From NCBI RefSeq assembly GCF_009827315.1, contig NZ_WTYF01000004.1, positions 1 through 64,000 on the forward strand: a stretch of 64,000 nucleotides of DNA. Direction: 5' to 3'. Positions within the stretch are counted from its first letter, which is position 1; each line of letters opens with the position of its first letter. This stretch comes from Qipengyuania gaetbuli. Lineage in GTDB: Bacteria; Pseudomonadota; Alphaproteobacteria; Sphingomonadales; Sphingomonadaceae. Positions 8,010 to 16,893 of the stretch are shown here, piece after piece. The notes under the pieces were generated by a model that was given only the letters and a program-made list of their open reading frames with translations, made no database searches and was not told the origin of the DNA. Both the position numbers and the translations under genes were made by a program.

Positions 8010-10073
8010 ATGCGGCCCGACGTCCTCAACCCCCTGTTCGCCGAAACGGAGACGCTGGACGGCGTCGGCCCGAAACTGAAGAAGCCGCTCGACAAGCTAG
8101 GCCTGACGCGGCTGCGCGACGTCGTTTACCACCTGCCCGAACGCTTCGTGTCGCGCCGCGCGGTGGAGACGCTCGACGAGGCGGGCGAGGGCGAGAACAT
8201 TGTCGTCAAACTGACTGTCACCGAACATCGCAGCGGCCGTTCGCCGCGCGCGCCCTACCGCGTGCTGGCGCAGGACAGCATCGGCAACGTCCTGGCGCTG
8301 ACTTATTTCGGGCGCGCGTCCTATACCGCCAAGAAACAGCTGCCCGTCGGCGAGACTCGCTGGGTGGCGGGCAAGCTCGAACGCTTCGGCGACATGCTGC
8401 AGATCGTCCATCCCGACCACGTGGTCGAGGAAGGCGGCGATACGCTGCAGCGCCTTTGCGAGCCGGTCTATCGCCTGTCAGAGGGGCTGACCCAGCCCAA
8501 GGTGGCGGGCCTCGTCGAACAGGCGTTGGCCCGGTGTCCACAGCTGCCCGAATGGGTCGAACCGACACAGGTCGCCAAGGAAGGCTGGCCCGCATGGCGC
8601 GAGGCGGTGGTCCGCGCACACAGGGCCGAGGACGAGCTGGCGCGCGACCGGCTAGCCTATGACGAGCTGCTCGCCAATTCGCTGGCCCTGATGCTGGTGC
8701 GCGCCGACAACCGCCGGCGCAAGGGCCAGCCGCTTAAGGGCGATGGCAGCTATCGCGGCAAGCTCGACCTGCCGTTCCCGCTGACGGGCGCGCAGAAGCG
8801 TTCGATTGCAGAAATCGAGGGCGACATGGCGCAGGAAGCGCCAATGTTGCGCTTGCTCCAGGGCGATGTCGGGGCAGGCAAGACCGTGGTGGCGCTCGAG
8901 GCCATGCTGATTGCGGTGGAGGCGGGCGCGCAGGCGGCGCTCCTGGCGCCCACCGAAATTCTTGCACGCCAGCATTACGATAGCCTGCGCCGAATGGCGG
9001 AGCCGACCGGCGCGCATGTTGCCCTGTTGACGGGCCGCGACAAAGGCAAGGCACGCGAGGCGACGCTGATGGGGCTCCTCGACGGCAGCATCGATATCGT
9101 CGTCGGCACCCATGCGATTTTCCAGGACAAGGTCGCCTATCGCAATCTCGCCATGGTGGTGATCGACGAGCAGCACCGCTTCGGGGTCGGCCAGCGCCTG
9201 ATGCTGGCAAGCAAGGGCAAGCGCGCGCCGCACGTCCTTGCCATGACCGCAACGCCCATCCCGCGCACGCTGACGCTGGCGCAATATGGCGAACTCGACG
9301 TCAGCAAGCTCGACGAATTGCCGCCGGGCCGACAGGCGATCGATACGGTGGTGATGGGGCAGGACCGCATCCCTGCGCTGGTCGAACGGCTCGCGGCGCA
9401 GGTCGCCGAAGGGCGGCAGGCCTACTGGGTTTGCCCGATGGTTCGTGAAAGCGACGGTGCAGACGAGATCGCGGCGGCCGAGGCTCGCTACGCCTCGCTG
9501 AAAGAGCGGTTCGGCGACGATGTCGTCCTCGTCCACGGCCAGCTGGCCCCGGAAATGAAGGATGCGGCGATGGAACGCTTCGCCAGCGGCCATGCCAAGC
9601 TGCTGGTGGCGACCACGGTGATCGAGGTCGGGGTCGACGTGCCCAATGCGACGCTCATGGTGATCGAGCAGGCGGAGCGGTTCGGCCTTGCCCAGTTGCA
9701 CCAATTGCGCGGACGCGTGGGGCGGGGGAGCGAGAAGAGCTTCTGCGTCCTGCTGCACGGCGAAATGCTCTCGGAAACCGCACGCGAACGCCTCGCCCTG
9801 ATGCGCGAGACGCAGGACGGCTTCGTCCTTGCGGAAGAAGATTTGCGCCTGCGCGGCGGAGGCGAATTGCTCGGCACGCGGCAATCGGGCGATACGCCTT
9901 TCGCCATCGCCAGCTTCGAGCAGATCACCGAACTGCTGCCCAAGGCGCATGACGATGCCCGCCTGCTGATGGAACGCGACGGCGGGCTGGAGGGCGACCG
10001 TGGCGAGGCAGCGCGCATCCTGCTCTACCTGTTCGAGCGCGATTTCGGGGTTAAGACCCTGCGCGGCGGCTAG
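8010..10073 (+). CDS. recG: ATP-dependent DNA helicase RecG
   Basis: RecG remodels stalled forks and branched DNA. The 687-residue product has the N-terminal wedge/OB region, Walker A GDVGAGKT, the DEQH box (VVIDEQHRFGVGQR), TATPIPRTL and the motif LHQLRGRVGRG, followed by the TRG-type region around LRLRGGGELLGTRQSG. I prefer ATG at 8010; a GTG three codons earlier is also possible. It is convergent with the AarF-family gene downstream. Confidence 0.97.
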   Translation: MRPDVLNPLFAETETLDGVGPKLKKPLDKLGLTRLRDVVYHLPERFVSRRAVETLDEAGEGENIVVKLTVTEHRSGRSPRAPYRVLAQDSIGNVLALTYFGRASYTAKKQLPVGETRWVAGKLERFGDMLQIVHPDHVVEEGGDTLQRLCEPVYRLSEGLTQPKVAGLVEQALARCPQLPEWVEPTQVAKEGWPAWREAVVRAHRAEDELARDRLAYDELLANSLALMLVRADNRRRKGQPLKGDGSYRGKLDLPFPLTGAQKRSIAEIEGDMAQEAPMLRLLQGDVGAGKTVVALEAMLIAVEAGAQAALLAPTEILARQHYDSLRRMAEPTGAHVALLTGRDKGKAREATLMGLLDGSIDIVVGTHAIFQDKVAYRNLAMVVIDEQHRFGVGQRLMLASKGKRAPHVLAMTATPIPRTLTLAQYGELDVSKLDELPPGRQAIDTVVMGQDRIPALVERLAAQVAEGRQAYWVCPMVRESDGADEIAAAEARYASLKERFGDDVVLVHGQLAPEMKDAAMERFASGHAKLLVATTVIEVGVDVPNATLMVIEQAERFGLAQLHQLRGRVGRGSEKSFCVLLHGEMLSETARERLALMRETQDGFVLAEEDLRLRGGGELLGTRQSGDTPFAIASFEQITELLPKAHDDARLLMERDGGLEGDRGEAARILLYLFERDFGVKTLRGG

Positions 10074-10095
10074 GCCCCGGACGCAGCCGGCAAAC

Positions 10096-11430
10096 CTAGG
10101 TCGCCGTCTCCGCCAGCAGGTCCCCGACTATCGAGCGAACGTCCACCCGTGCCTTCAGCCTTGCGCCGAGCAGCGCGGTCCCGCTCACCTTGCGCTGGAC
10201 GAACAGCGTCTCGGGCGGCGGGACGTGCCAGCTTTGCTTGTCCTTTGCTATAGGCATGGCCTCGTTCGTGATTTCGGGCACGAAGGCCCGGTCGCCGAAG
10301 TCGAACTGCCCGGGCCGCGCCATCTCGGTGACGATAATGTCGATGGCCCGGCTGATGCGTTCAGGATGGCGGGCGAGGGCTTGCGGGGAAATGAAACCGG
10401 CGGCGACGGCTTCCTCGCGCACGCGCTCGCGGTCCTCGTCCAACCCCGCCTGCAGCAGGCGGCGATAGTGCGAGGCCACTGCCGGATCGACCTTACGGGC
10501 TGCGCCGAAATCGAGCAGAACAACCTGCCCGGTATCGGCGCGGAAGCGGTAGTTCGCGAAATTGGGATCGGTCTGCATGAAGCCGAAATCGAACAGTTCG
10601 CGCCCGACCAGTTCGATGAAGCTCCCGAATACCGAATCGCGCAGGTCCTGCGGTTCGTCGGCGAGCGCCTCGATCGGGCGGCCTTCCTCGAAACTCATGG
10701 CAAGGATGTGCGGGCGGGTCAGGTCCGGCTGGAGTTCGGGTATCACGAAGCGCGTGTCGCCTTCCAGCAATTCGGCATAGACCTGCATCATCCGGCCTTC
10801 GCGCTCATAATCGGCTTCCTCGCGCAGCTGCTCTTTCGCCGCAGCCAGCATCGGCGCGATGTCTAGGCTGTCAGGCAAAAGGCCGGTCATGCGCAGCAAG
10901 CCGGCGACATTGTCGACATCCGATTCGATGCTCTTGGCAACGCCAGGATATTGCACCTTGATCGCCACCGCGCGCCCGTCGCGGGTCAGGGCACGGTGGA
11001 CCTGTCCGATGGACGCAGCGGCAATCGGACGCGGTTCGAACCGGCGGAAGAGCTTGCGCCAGTCCGCCCCCCACTGCTCCGCCAGCACCTTGTCGAGCTG
11101 GCGCGGCGGCATGAAATCGGCCTGTTCGCGCAGGCGGGCGAGGATGGCGGAAAGCTCGGGCGGCAGGACATCGCCTGCGTCCATGGAAATCATCTGGCCC
11201 AGCTTCATTGCCGCTCCGCGCATATGCGACAGCTTGTCCGCCATGCGTTTCGCATTGCCTGGGGTGAGGAGCAGCTGGTCCATGCTCGGCCGTTCGCCTG
11301 CAGCCAGTCGCCGTGCACCTTCGCCCAGCGCGCCGGCGACCATGCCTCCTGCCAGCCCGCTGAACCCTGCCAGCCTGCCCAGGCGCGATGCCGGGACCGG
11401 CCGCGCGCGCCGCTTATCTTCGTCAGCCAT
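10096..11430 (-). CDS. ABC1/AarF (UbiB-like) atypical protein kinase-like protein
   Basis: Members of this family are atypical kinases or ATPases, several of which support ubiquinone synthesis. The 444-residue product shows the family's KLGQ motif (MKLGQMISMD), an alanine-rich nucleotide loop (AAASIGQVHRA), the invariant Lys in VAIKVQYPG, and DFGAARKVD for metal binding. Unlike classical UbiB there is no clear C-terminal membrane pair. ATG at 11430 lies inside the end of the upstream phosphatase gene (8-base overlap), so the two are co-translated. A role in quinone homeostasis is inference. Confidence 0.87.
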   Translation of the reverse strand: MADEDKRRARPVPASRLGRLAGFSGLAGGMVAGALGEGARRLAAGERPSMDQLLLTPGNAKRMADKLSHMRGAAMKLGQMISMDAGDVLPPELSAILARLREQADFMPPRQLDKVLAEQWGADWRKLFRRFEPRPIAAASIGQVHRALTRDGRAVAIKVQYPGVAKSIESDVDNVAGLLRMTGLLPDSLDIAPMLAAAKEQLREEADYEREGRMMQVYAELLEGDTRFVIPELQPDLTRPHILAMSFEEGRPIEALADEPQDLRDSVFGSFIELVGRELFDFGFMQTDPNFANYRFRADTGQVVLLDFGAARKVDPAVASHYRRLLQAGLDEDRERVREEAVAAGFISPQALARHPERISRAIDIIVTEMARPGQFDFGDRAFVPEITNEAMPIAKDKQSWHVPPPETLFVQRKVSGTALLGARLKARVDVRSIVGDLLAETAT

Positions 11431-11896
11431 GATCGGACAGCAGCACTGCGACAAGCGCCTGCGCGCCTGCATCGACTTCGTTCCAGGTCACGCGAAACCC
11501 GTCCGCGCCGCCATAATAGGGATCGCCCACCTCGCGGCCCTTCTGGCCGGGCACGAGGTCGAGCAGCATGACCGCGCGCGCCTTGCCATTGCCGGGATTG
11601 CGTGCGGCGATGCCCTGCATGTTCGACCGGTCCATGCCGAGGATGAAATCGAACCGGTGGAAATCCTCTGCCGCCAGCTGCCGCCCGCGATAGCCCGAAA
11701 TGTCGATGCCTTGCCTGCGCGCCTCCTCGATGCTGCGCGGGTCGGGCGGCTGGCCGACATGGTAGTCGGCCGTGCCCGCGCTATCGACATGCACGTCGAG
11801 CCCGGCCTCCTGTGCAGCGCGGCGAAAAGCGGCTTCGGCGAGGGGGGATCGGCAGATGTTGCCGAGGCAGACGAACAACACGGAATGGGACGGCAT
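11423..11896 (-). CDS. Low-molecular-weight protein tyrosine phosphatase
   Basis: The 157-residue protein opens with the phosphate-binding loop CLGNICRS (CX5R-S) after a hydrophobic strand, and has the acid loop GDPYYGG in its C-terminal part that supplies the general acid Asp. These fit cytoplasmic LMW-PTPs of about 150-160 residues. I chose ATG at 11896 because the open frame upstream (to 12004) runs into the island attachment site at 11978-11996. The island therefore sits 82 bases before this start codon and may have changed the promoter of this gene and the AarF gene behind it. Confidence 0.93.
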   Translation of the reverse strand: MPSHSVLFVCLGNICRSPLAEAAFRRAAQEAGLDVHVDSAGTADYHVGQPPDPRSIEEARRQGIDISGYRGRQLAAEDFHRFDFILGMDRSNMQGIAARNPGNGKARAVMLLDLVPGQKGREVGDPYYGGADGFRVTWNEVDAGAQALVAVLLSDHG

Positions 11897-11977
11897 GACC
11901 GCCCAACGAGGCAGTGGCCCCGTGGTTTCAAACAAATGTTGATTTGGTGGCACGCGAGGGACGCGGTGCAGGATAAG

Positions 11978-11996
11978 TGGTCGGGGAGAGAGGATT
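11978..11996. other. Left attachment site of genomic island (19-bp direct repeat)
   Basis: These 19 bases are identical to 22363-22381, the 3' end of tRNA-Pro including CCA. Only this fragment of the tRNA is present here, so it is the target duplication made by integration. Confidence 0.88.
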
Positions 11997-12067
11997 TTGG
12001 ACATACTGCGTCACAAGGCTTTGAGATGCATATCTTTCTGATTTCACGAAAGGAATTTCCTGAATGC

Positions 12068-12087
12068 TGTATAGGAAACTGTATAAA
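12068..12087 (+). other. Candidate integrase arm-type sites, left end
   Basis: TGTATA at 12068 and TGTATAAA at 12080 lie 12 bases apart in the same orientation. The right end has two TGTATAAA copies with the same 12-base period at 22291 and 22303. Such paired repeats flanking the core are what an integrase N-terminal domain would bind; this is inference from position and spacing. Confidence 0.5.
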
Positions 12088-12190
12088 CTGTGCTCAATAA
12101 TTCGGTCCTATATCGGCAGCCAAGCTGCCAAACCAAACTAAAAAGTAGCCTCGATTGGCCTGCTCATTTTCGGCTTGTAGGCGTTTGCAG

Positions 12191-13936
12191 ATGAGGACCA
12201 TACGGAAGCGCGCAAAGGCTAGCGCACCAGACAAATACCTTTGGCTGCGAGGCTCGATTTACTGGTTTCGTTACGGCGTGCCTAAGCGTTATCAATCCGT
12301 CGAAACGCGGAAGATTGTCCAAGTATCGCTGAAAACATCCGACCTTCGGCAAGCCTCACTGCTGGCTGGCAAGATGAGGGCTGACTTACATGCTGAATGG
12401 GAAGGGCGCTTAAAGGAGAACCCAAGCGCAATTGCTTATCAGCCGGATGACCTTGAACTCATGCTTGCGGCGACAGAGTGCGCCTATTTACGCATTCAGC
12501 CAAAGCTTGAGCAGCTAGTTAGGCACAAACGGCTGGATACAAAGGTAGCCTACGAGGGATACCTACAAACCCTTCGTTCTACCCGTCATCGTTTTCTAAG
12601 GGCGAAGGCATCAGAACCTTTGCCCGTATGGTTGGAGCTAGCTGACAAGCAAATCCAGCGACGGAACTGGAAGCTAGCGAAAGACACTGAAAGCTATCGT
12701 TCCTTTGTCGCGATGATTGCCGATGCAGCGATCGAGGTCATCTCGGTAGAGCTTGCGAAGCGAGAGGGTAGCCTTGGAGCAGAGCCGACAAGTCTGGTTG
12801 TAAAGTCTGGTCTGGAAGCAAAGGAGCGGTCTGCTGAGCAAGGCGAGACCATCTTAGAACTCTTTGACCGATATGCCGCTCAGCGGCTGGCAGAAGGCCG
12901 AAAACGCCAAGATGGCATCATACAAGACCGGAAGGTGATTGCCGCCTTTGCGGACTTTGTAGGGCCTCGCAAAAGTATCAGGAGTATCACCCCAGCGGAT
13001 ATTAGAGATTGGCGCGACACGCTCGCCGCACTGCCTCCAACCTATCAAAAGGCTAAGGCCTATGAAGGTTTATCAATGCGCCAAGCTGCGGCGAAGGCAA
13101 AAGGTATCGGTGCGAAGTGCATCAGCCCCGTTACCGTCAATAAGCACCTATCGACATTGTCTCCGTTTCTCGGCTGGTGCGTCACCAATGCCTATGCAGA
13201 CAGGAACCCATGCGATGGGTTGTTCTTCGGCGTTGTAAAAGGAAAGAATCCTAGACCGCCTTTCTCAAAGGAGCAGCTTGAGCAAATCTTTGCCTCCCCT
13301 CTCTTCACTGGCTTTTTGCGTGACGGACAAGAGCATAAGCCTGGAATCCAGAGAGCGGATGATTGGCGATATTGGATACCGATTGTTTGCTTGTTCACCG
13401 GAGCAAGGGTTGGCGAAATCGCACAGCTTCGGATTCAAGACGTTCAGTTTGAAGATGGGATACCGTTCCTGCTCATTCGGCATAACGAGAGCACAGGACA
13501 GCGCACAAAGTCGGGTGCCACCCGCGTTTGCCCCCTCCATAGTGAACTGCAACGGATTGGCTTTCTAAGCTTCGTGGAAAGGCAGCGGAGCCGAGCCAAT
13601 GGCAAAGCAAGCTGTCAGCTATTTCCCGAACTAGAGCCGAATGAGAGGGGGCATATGGGCGCCAAGCCTTCCCGCTTCTGGCGTGACTATCTCAAGCGTA
13701 TTGGTGTCAAATCCGGCAATGATGGCCTTGGAGCGCATTCCTTCCGCCACACCATGGCCGATGCATTGCGGACCGCTGGCTATCTGGATGATGAGATTGA
13801 AGTAGCTTTGGGCCACAATCAGAAGACCGTCACCGCTGGTTATGGAAGGGTAAGACAGGGGACCGTCAAACGTATATATGAAATGCTAGAAAGTATTGAA
13901 ACACCGGAATTCACCATCGATGAAATAAATAATTAA
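12191..13936 (+). CDS. Tyrosine recombinase/integrase of the island
   Basis: The 581-residue protein has an N-terminal DUF6538-like segment (YLWLRGSIYWFRYGVPKRY), a SAM-like core-binding region, and a C-terminal catalytic domain. The active-site residues are recognisable: Arg in TGARVGEIAQL, HSFRH, His in ALGHNQKTV and the Tyr nucleophile in AGYGRV, so the enzyme is probably active. ATG at 12191 is preferred over a longer TTG frame from 12155. The gene lies about 195 bases inside the left attachment site and should catalyse integration and excision at tRNA-Pro. No separate excisionase is recognised, but the MucR-like or other small genes might serve. Confidence 0.93.
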   Translation: MRTIRKRAKASAPDKYLWLRGSIYWFRYGVPKRYQSVETRKIVQVSLKTSDLRQASLLAGKMRADLHAEWEGRLKENPSAIAYQPDDLELMLAATECAYLRIQPKLEQLVRHKRLDTKVAYEGYLQTLRSTRHRFLRAKASEPLPVWLELADKQIQRRNWKLAKDTESYRSFVAMIADAAIEVISVELAKREGSLGAEPTSLVVKSGLEAKERSAEQGETILELFDRYAAQRLAEGRKRQDGIIQDRKVIAAFADFVGPRKSIRSITPADIRDWRDTLAALPPTYQKAKAYEGLSMRQAAAKAKGIGAKCISPVTVNKHLSTLSPFLGWCVTNAYADRNPCDGLFFGVVKGKNPRPPFSKEQLEQIFASPLFTGFLRDGQEHKPGIQRADDWRYWIPIVCLFTGARVGEIAQLRIQDVQFEDGIPFLLIRHNESTGQRTKSGATRVCPLHSELQRIGFLSFVERQRSRANGKASCQLFPELEPNERGHMGAKPSRFWRDYLKRIGVKSGNDGLGAHSFRHTMADALRTAGYLDDEIEVALGHNQKTVTAGYGRVRQGTVKRIYEMLESIETPEFTIDEINN

Positions 13937-14055
13937 GAAAAAAACTAAGCTCTATTGCGCGCATAATCCATTCCGGCTACAATCAATATACCTATTGGTT
14001 GTTGTTTAAAAACAAAATTTGATTTACAAAAAATAATCTAATGACAAATTAAAAA

Positions 14056-14448
14056 ATGAATAATAAAACTAAACTATTTGTTGATATAAGTTTAAAAGAT
14101 ACTTTCATTCATAACAAAAAAATACACACCGGATTTTATGATGGAATCTATAGAAGGCTTATAAAAAATAGCATAAACGAAATAAAAAATAAGACTTCAT
14201 ACGGTATGAATATTTATAGTCATTTTGAGATAATGGATTTTCCGGAGTCCACTCATTTAAGGATAGTTCTATCTGTTCCAGACAATTGGGATGCGACTAG
14301 ATTTGAAGAAATATCTTTGAATGTTATCAAAAAGAATCCATCTGTTGATATAATTTTGGAAACTTTCCAAAACTCTTCTGCGGAGACGCAAAAGAGATTT
14401 TTCTCATATCAATGGAAAGGTTTTTCTAAATCTAGATTTAGCTTCTAG
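14056..14448 (+). CDS. AT-rich orphan gene, function unknown
   Basis: This frame encodes 130 residues rich in Lys, Asn, Ile, Phe and Ser with no membrane segment, signal peptide or motif that I recognise. Its base composition is far more AT-rich than any other gene here, and codon use (AAA, AAT, ATA) is unlike the host, so it was acquired from a low-GC source. The 119 bases before it are equally AT-rich. Directly downstream is a MucR/Ros-type regulator, a family that silences AT-rich foreign DNA, so it may be repressed in the host (inference). A real gene is likely but not certain. Confidence 0.5.
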   Translation: MNNKTKLFVDISLKDTFIHNKKIHTGFYDGIYRRLIKNSINEIKNKTSYGMNIYSHFEIMDFPESTHLRIVLSVPDNWDATRFEEISLNVIKKNPSVDIILETFQNSSAETQKRFFSYQWKGFSKSRFSF

Positions 14449-14492
14449 ACATGTCTTTTTCGTCTCCTTATCGTCTTTGCTAAGGGGGGCTA

Positions 14493-14930
14493 ATGGAAAA
14501 AGAAAACCTAATCATTCTTACCGGTGATATTGCTTCGGCATACGTAGCCAATAACGAGATTGGCTTTGAAAGCGTTGGCAGGCTTGTGACGGACATTCAC
14601 GGTGCCCTCGCTTTACTGGGTCAGCAGGCAAATGAGGTAGAGCCTGCGGAGCCTGTAGTATCGGTAAGGGCTAGCCTTAAGAATGAGCACCTTGTTTGCT
14701 TGGCTTGCGGTAGGAAGATGAAGACGCTTAAGCGGCATCTTGCAAACGAGCACGGTATGACCCCCCAGGAATACCGAGATGCATACAAGCTACCTGCTGA
14801 TTATCCTCTTGTCGCGCCTGCTTATGCCAAAGCGCGAAGTGAGCATGCCAAGAAGATTGGCCTAGGAAAAAACCCCAATCAAAAACGCGGTAGAAAGCCT
14901 GCTGACAAGAAGGCAAAAGCGAACGACTAG
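14493..14930 (+). CDS. MucR/Ros-family zinc-finger transcriptional regulator
   Basis: The 145-residue protein has the Ros/MucR core: CLACGRKMKTLKRHL with AN EH G after it (Cys2-His2 finger around residues 70-90), then the conserved tail MTPQEYRDAYKLP and a basic C-terminus ending in a Lys-rich stretch. MucR proteins bind AT-rich DNA and silence acquired genes in alphaproteobacteria. The start ATG follows an AAGGGGGG ribosome binding site by five bases. The gene lies between an AT-rich orphan gene and a 550-base AT-rich intergenic region with repeated GTTTAG hexamers, both plausible targets. Confidence 0.88.
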   Translation: MEKENLIILTGDIASAYVANNEIGFESVGRLVTDIHGALALLGQQANEVEPAEPVVSVRASLKNEHLVCLACGRKMKTLKRHLANEHGMTPQEYRDAYKLPADYPLVAPAYAKARSEHAKKIGLGKNPNQKRGRKPADKKAKAND

Positions 14931-15066
14931 GCCATGCACGACGGCCTATGGGCTCAGGGGCTCTAGAATGCCTCAGGAATGCGCTTTGAGGCCTTTGGGC
15001 TACACATGGGTAGCCAAAGAAAATAAAACGCACAGAAGGGCCCTTAAAATCGCCTAAGGATGAAAT

Positions 15067-15232
15067 GTTTAGTTTGGAATAAATCTAAACGTCATGAAAC
15101 GCAGACGTCCTAGAGTAAATCATGACGCTCTAATCCTCACTTTTCTTAATTTTATATTCGAAAAACTAAACTCACAAACTCACTCTGATTTAGATAAGTT
15201 CAGATATGTTTAGTCAAGTTTAGGTTTTTTAG
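15067..15232. promoter_or_regulatory. AT-rich intergenic region with repeated GTTTAG hexamers
   Basis: GTTTAG occurs at 15067, 15208 and 15218 and, as CTAAAC, at 15085 and 15166; near variants are ATTTAG (15188) and TTTTAG (15227). An 8-base inverted pair CGTCATGA (15090-15097) and TCATGACG (15120-15127) lies among them. These may be binding sites for the MucR-like protein encoded next door, or iteron-like sites. The rest of the 14931-15481 gap shows no coding signal. Confidence 0.45.
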
Positions 15233-15481
15233 GTGTTTTCAGTCACTTTCCGCTGAGCTAGGCCCAATTATCATCCAAATCATAGGTTGATGGGGTTATC
15301 TGCTGTCAGAACGAACTGATTTTCAAATCCTCACATAGCGAATGTGTGCTTGGTGAGGTTGGTGATCGCAACGAACACTCAGCTGTGTCTCTTCCATCAA
15401 GTTATGTTAGCAATTTCCATATTGCTTAATCAAAATAATGGCATAGTCTGCGAGATGAATTTTTTGGGGTTGGGGGAAGGT

Positions 15482-15934
15482 ATGAGTTCAAAGGCTGGGT
15501 ATGCAGTAAACCCGCTCAACGGGGCCAAAGTGCAAATCTATGAAGGCTGGAATTGGCCTGCGTTTTTCTTTGGTCTCTTTTGGTGCATGGCGAAGGGGCT
15601 TTGGAAGCAGGCGGCCATCGTTTTCTTGGTTGTCTTACTCTCAATGCTGATCCCGGTTCTGGGATGGTTGGTCGCCATAGGAACTTGGTTCTACTTGGGT
15701 GCCAATGGCAATGAGATGGTGGTAAATTCGCTAGTCGAACGTGGGTATACCCTAGATGGAGCCGCCGCGTTGGAAGAGAGCGGCCCTGCGCGGGTGCGCA
15801 TTACTCAACCTTCAACTGAAAACGCGAAAGCCGAAGACTTGGGTAGGCTCGAAAGGCTCCATGCACTGCATCAGGCAGGTGCATTGACGGACGAAGAGTT
15901 CGCTGAGCAGAAGAGCCGGGTATTGAAAAGCTAA
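15482..15934 (+). CDS. DUF2628-like membrane protein with C-terminal SHOCT domain
   Basis: From ATG at 15482 the product is 150 residues. Residues 15-80 hold a membrane region with the pattern GWNWPAFFFGLFWCMAKGLW, typical of DUF2628 proteins, followed by hydrophobic stretches. The C-terminal 30 residues form a SHOCT module (LERLHALHQAGALTDEEF then KSRVL), which is thought to mediate oligomerisation. An in-frame ATG at 15455 and a farther start at 15344 are alternatives; a GGGGGAAGG stretch sits very close to the chosen ATG, so the start is not settled. Two other island proteins (18087 and 18641) carry SHOCT-like segments. Confidence 0.75.
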   Translation: MSSKAGYAVNPLNGAKVQIYEGWNWPAFFFGLFWCMAKGLWKQAAIVFLVVLLSMLIPVLGWLVAIGTWFYLGANGNEMVVNSLVERGYTLDGAAALEESGPARVRITQPSTENAKAEDLGRLERLHALHQAGALTDEEFAEQKSRVLKS

Positions 15935-15979
15935 TCTAAAAATAGATATTTTCTTATATATTCGGGTTTGGGGGTGTTG

Positions 15980-16291
15980 ATGAACAAGCGGACATTGGGT
16001 GTAATTGGTCTCATTCTGACTGGAATTGGCTTCTATTCATTTTTCGGATTCTATTCGGTCCAGCCGATTGGGGCTCTGCCCGAAGGTGGCACAGCGCTCG
16101 TTTGGCGTGGCGAAGGTGAGCCTTTCTTTAACTCCGCCGACGCCTTGTGTTTGGAAAGGACTGGAGGTGTTTCTTTGCTCTGCCGTGGAATGGCCATGGG
16201 GCAGGCGCCCACAGACCGCATCGTCCTTCGCCTTCCATATCAAGAGTGGGCATATATGGCTTCAACCGATGGTCAAACATTCGACAGATGA
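15980..16291 (+). CDS. Small membrane-anchored protein, function unknown
   Basis: The 103-residue product starts with MNKRTLG and one hydrophobic segment (about 6-27), then a polar domain with two Cys (SADALCLERTGG, SLLCRGM) that could form a disulfide outside the membrane. I do not recognise the family. The stop codon overlaps a possible ATG of the next frame, so it is probably in an operon with the downstream lipoprotein gene. Confidence 0.55.
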   Translation: MNKRTLGVIGLILTGIGFYSFFGFYSVQPIGALPEGGTALVWRGEGEPFFNSADALCLERTGGVSLLCRGMAMGQAPTDRIVLRLPYQEWAYMASTDGQTFDR

Positions 16292-16359
16292 AGGCTTATC
16301 TCGCACCGAAGAACCGAACTTTTTCAAAATTTATAGCAGCCAAGATTGGGGAGGTGGGG

Positions 16360-16857
16360 ATGCAAAGATATGGCCCGATTATATTAATTTCAGCGGCGAT
16401 GCTCTCTTCGTGCGGTGAAGGCACGGTCGATCCGCAAGGAAGCGTAGCCGAGAGCGGTCTAGGAGAAGCGTCTGCGGACACCCTGGCAGTTGGCTCCGTC
16501 TCTCCTACTGAAGACGCAGCCGATGCCGGTGGTGGAGCTAACAAGCTTACGTTCCCACAAATGAATGCGGTGAGGTCTGCGCGACAGTATCTGGAAATGT
16601 CGGGGTTTTCCCGCGCTGGTCTCATCCAACAGCTCTCATCTGATGCTGGCGATGGGTATTCGGTAGAAGATGCTACCGTTGCTGTGGATAGTCTTGGAGC
16701 TGATTGGAACCAGAATGCTGCCAGATCGGCTCAAGAATACCTCGAAATGATGGGGTTCTCCTGCCAAGGATTAGTCGAACAATTATCTTCGGATTTTGGA
16801 GATAGGTATACTAGCGAGCAAGCTCAGTATGGAGCACGGCAGGCTGGAGTATGTTGA
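16360..16857 (+). CDS. Ltp-family-like lipoprotein with two tandem repeats
   Basis: The product has 165 residues from ATG at 16360, chosen for the GGGAGGTGGGG ribosome binding site and the short signal peptide that follows. A lipobox LSSC places the lipidated Cys at residue 18. After a Ser/Ala/Asp linker come two similar repeats of about 45 residues with the pattern SArqYLeM-GFS-GLi-QLSSD-GD-Yt (around 70-115 and 120-165). This is the repeat of the Ltp family (PF07553), which includes the phage TP-J34 lipoprotein that blocks DNA injection by superinfecting phage. A defensive role here is inference; many cellular members have no known function. One Cys in repeat two and the C-terminal Cys could pair. 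Confidence 0.75.
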   Translation: MQRYGPIILISAAMLSSCGEGTVDPQGSVAESGLGEASADTLAVGSVSPTEDAADAGGGANKLTFPQMNAVRSARQYLEMSGFSRAGLIQQLSSDAGDGYSVEDATVAVDSLGADWNQNAARSAQEYLEMMGFSCQGLVEQLSSDFGDRYTSEQAQYGARQAGVC

Positions 16858-16893
16858 AGAGGTTCTGAAAACGCCTTGGTCTTAGGAAACGAG

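Noticed and set aside
8652..9950. 432-codon open frame on the minus strand
   Set aside because: It is antisense to recG and has no recognisable domain.
11897..12004. N-terminal extension of the LMW phosphatase frame
   Set aside because: It runs through the attachment repeat and has no family similarity; the family starts at ATG 11896.
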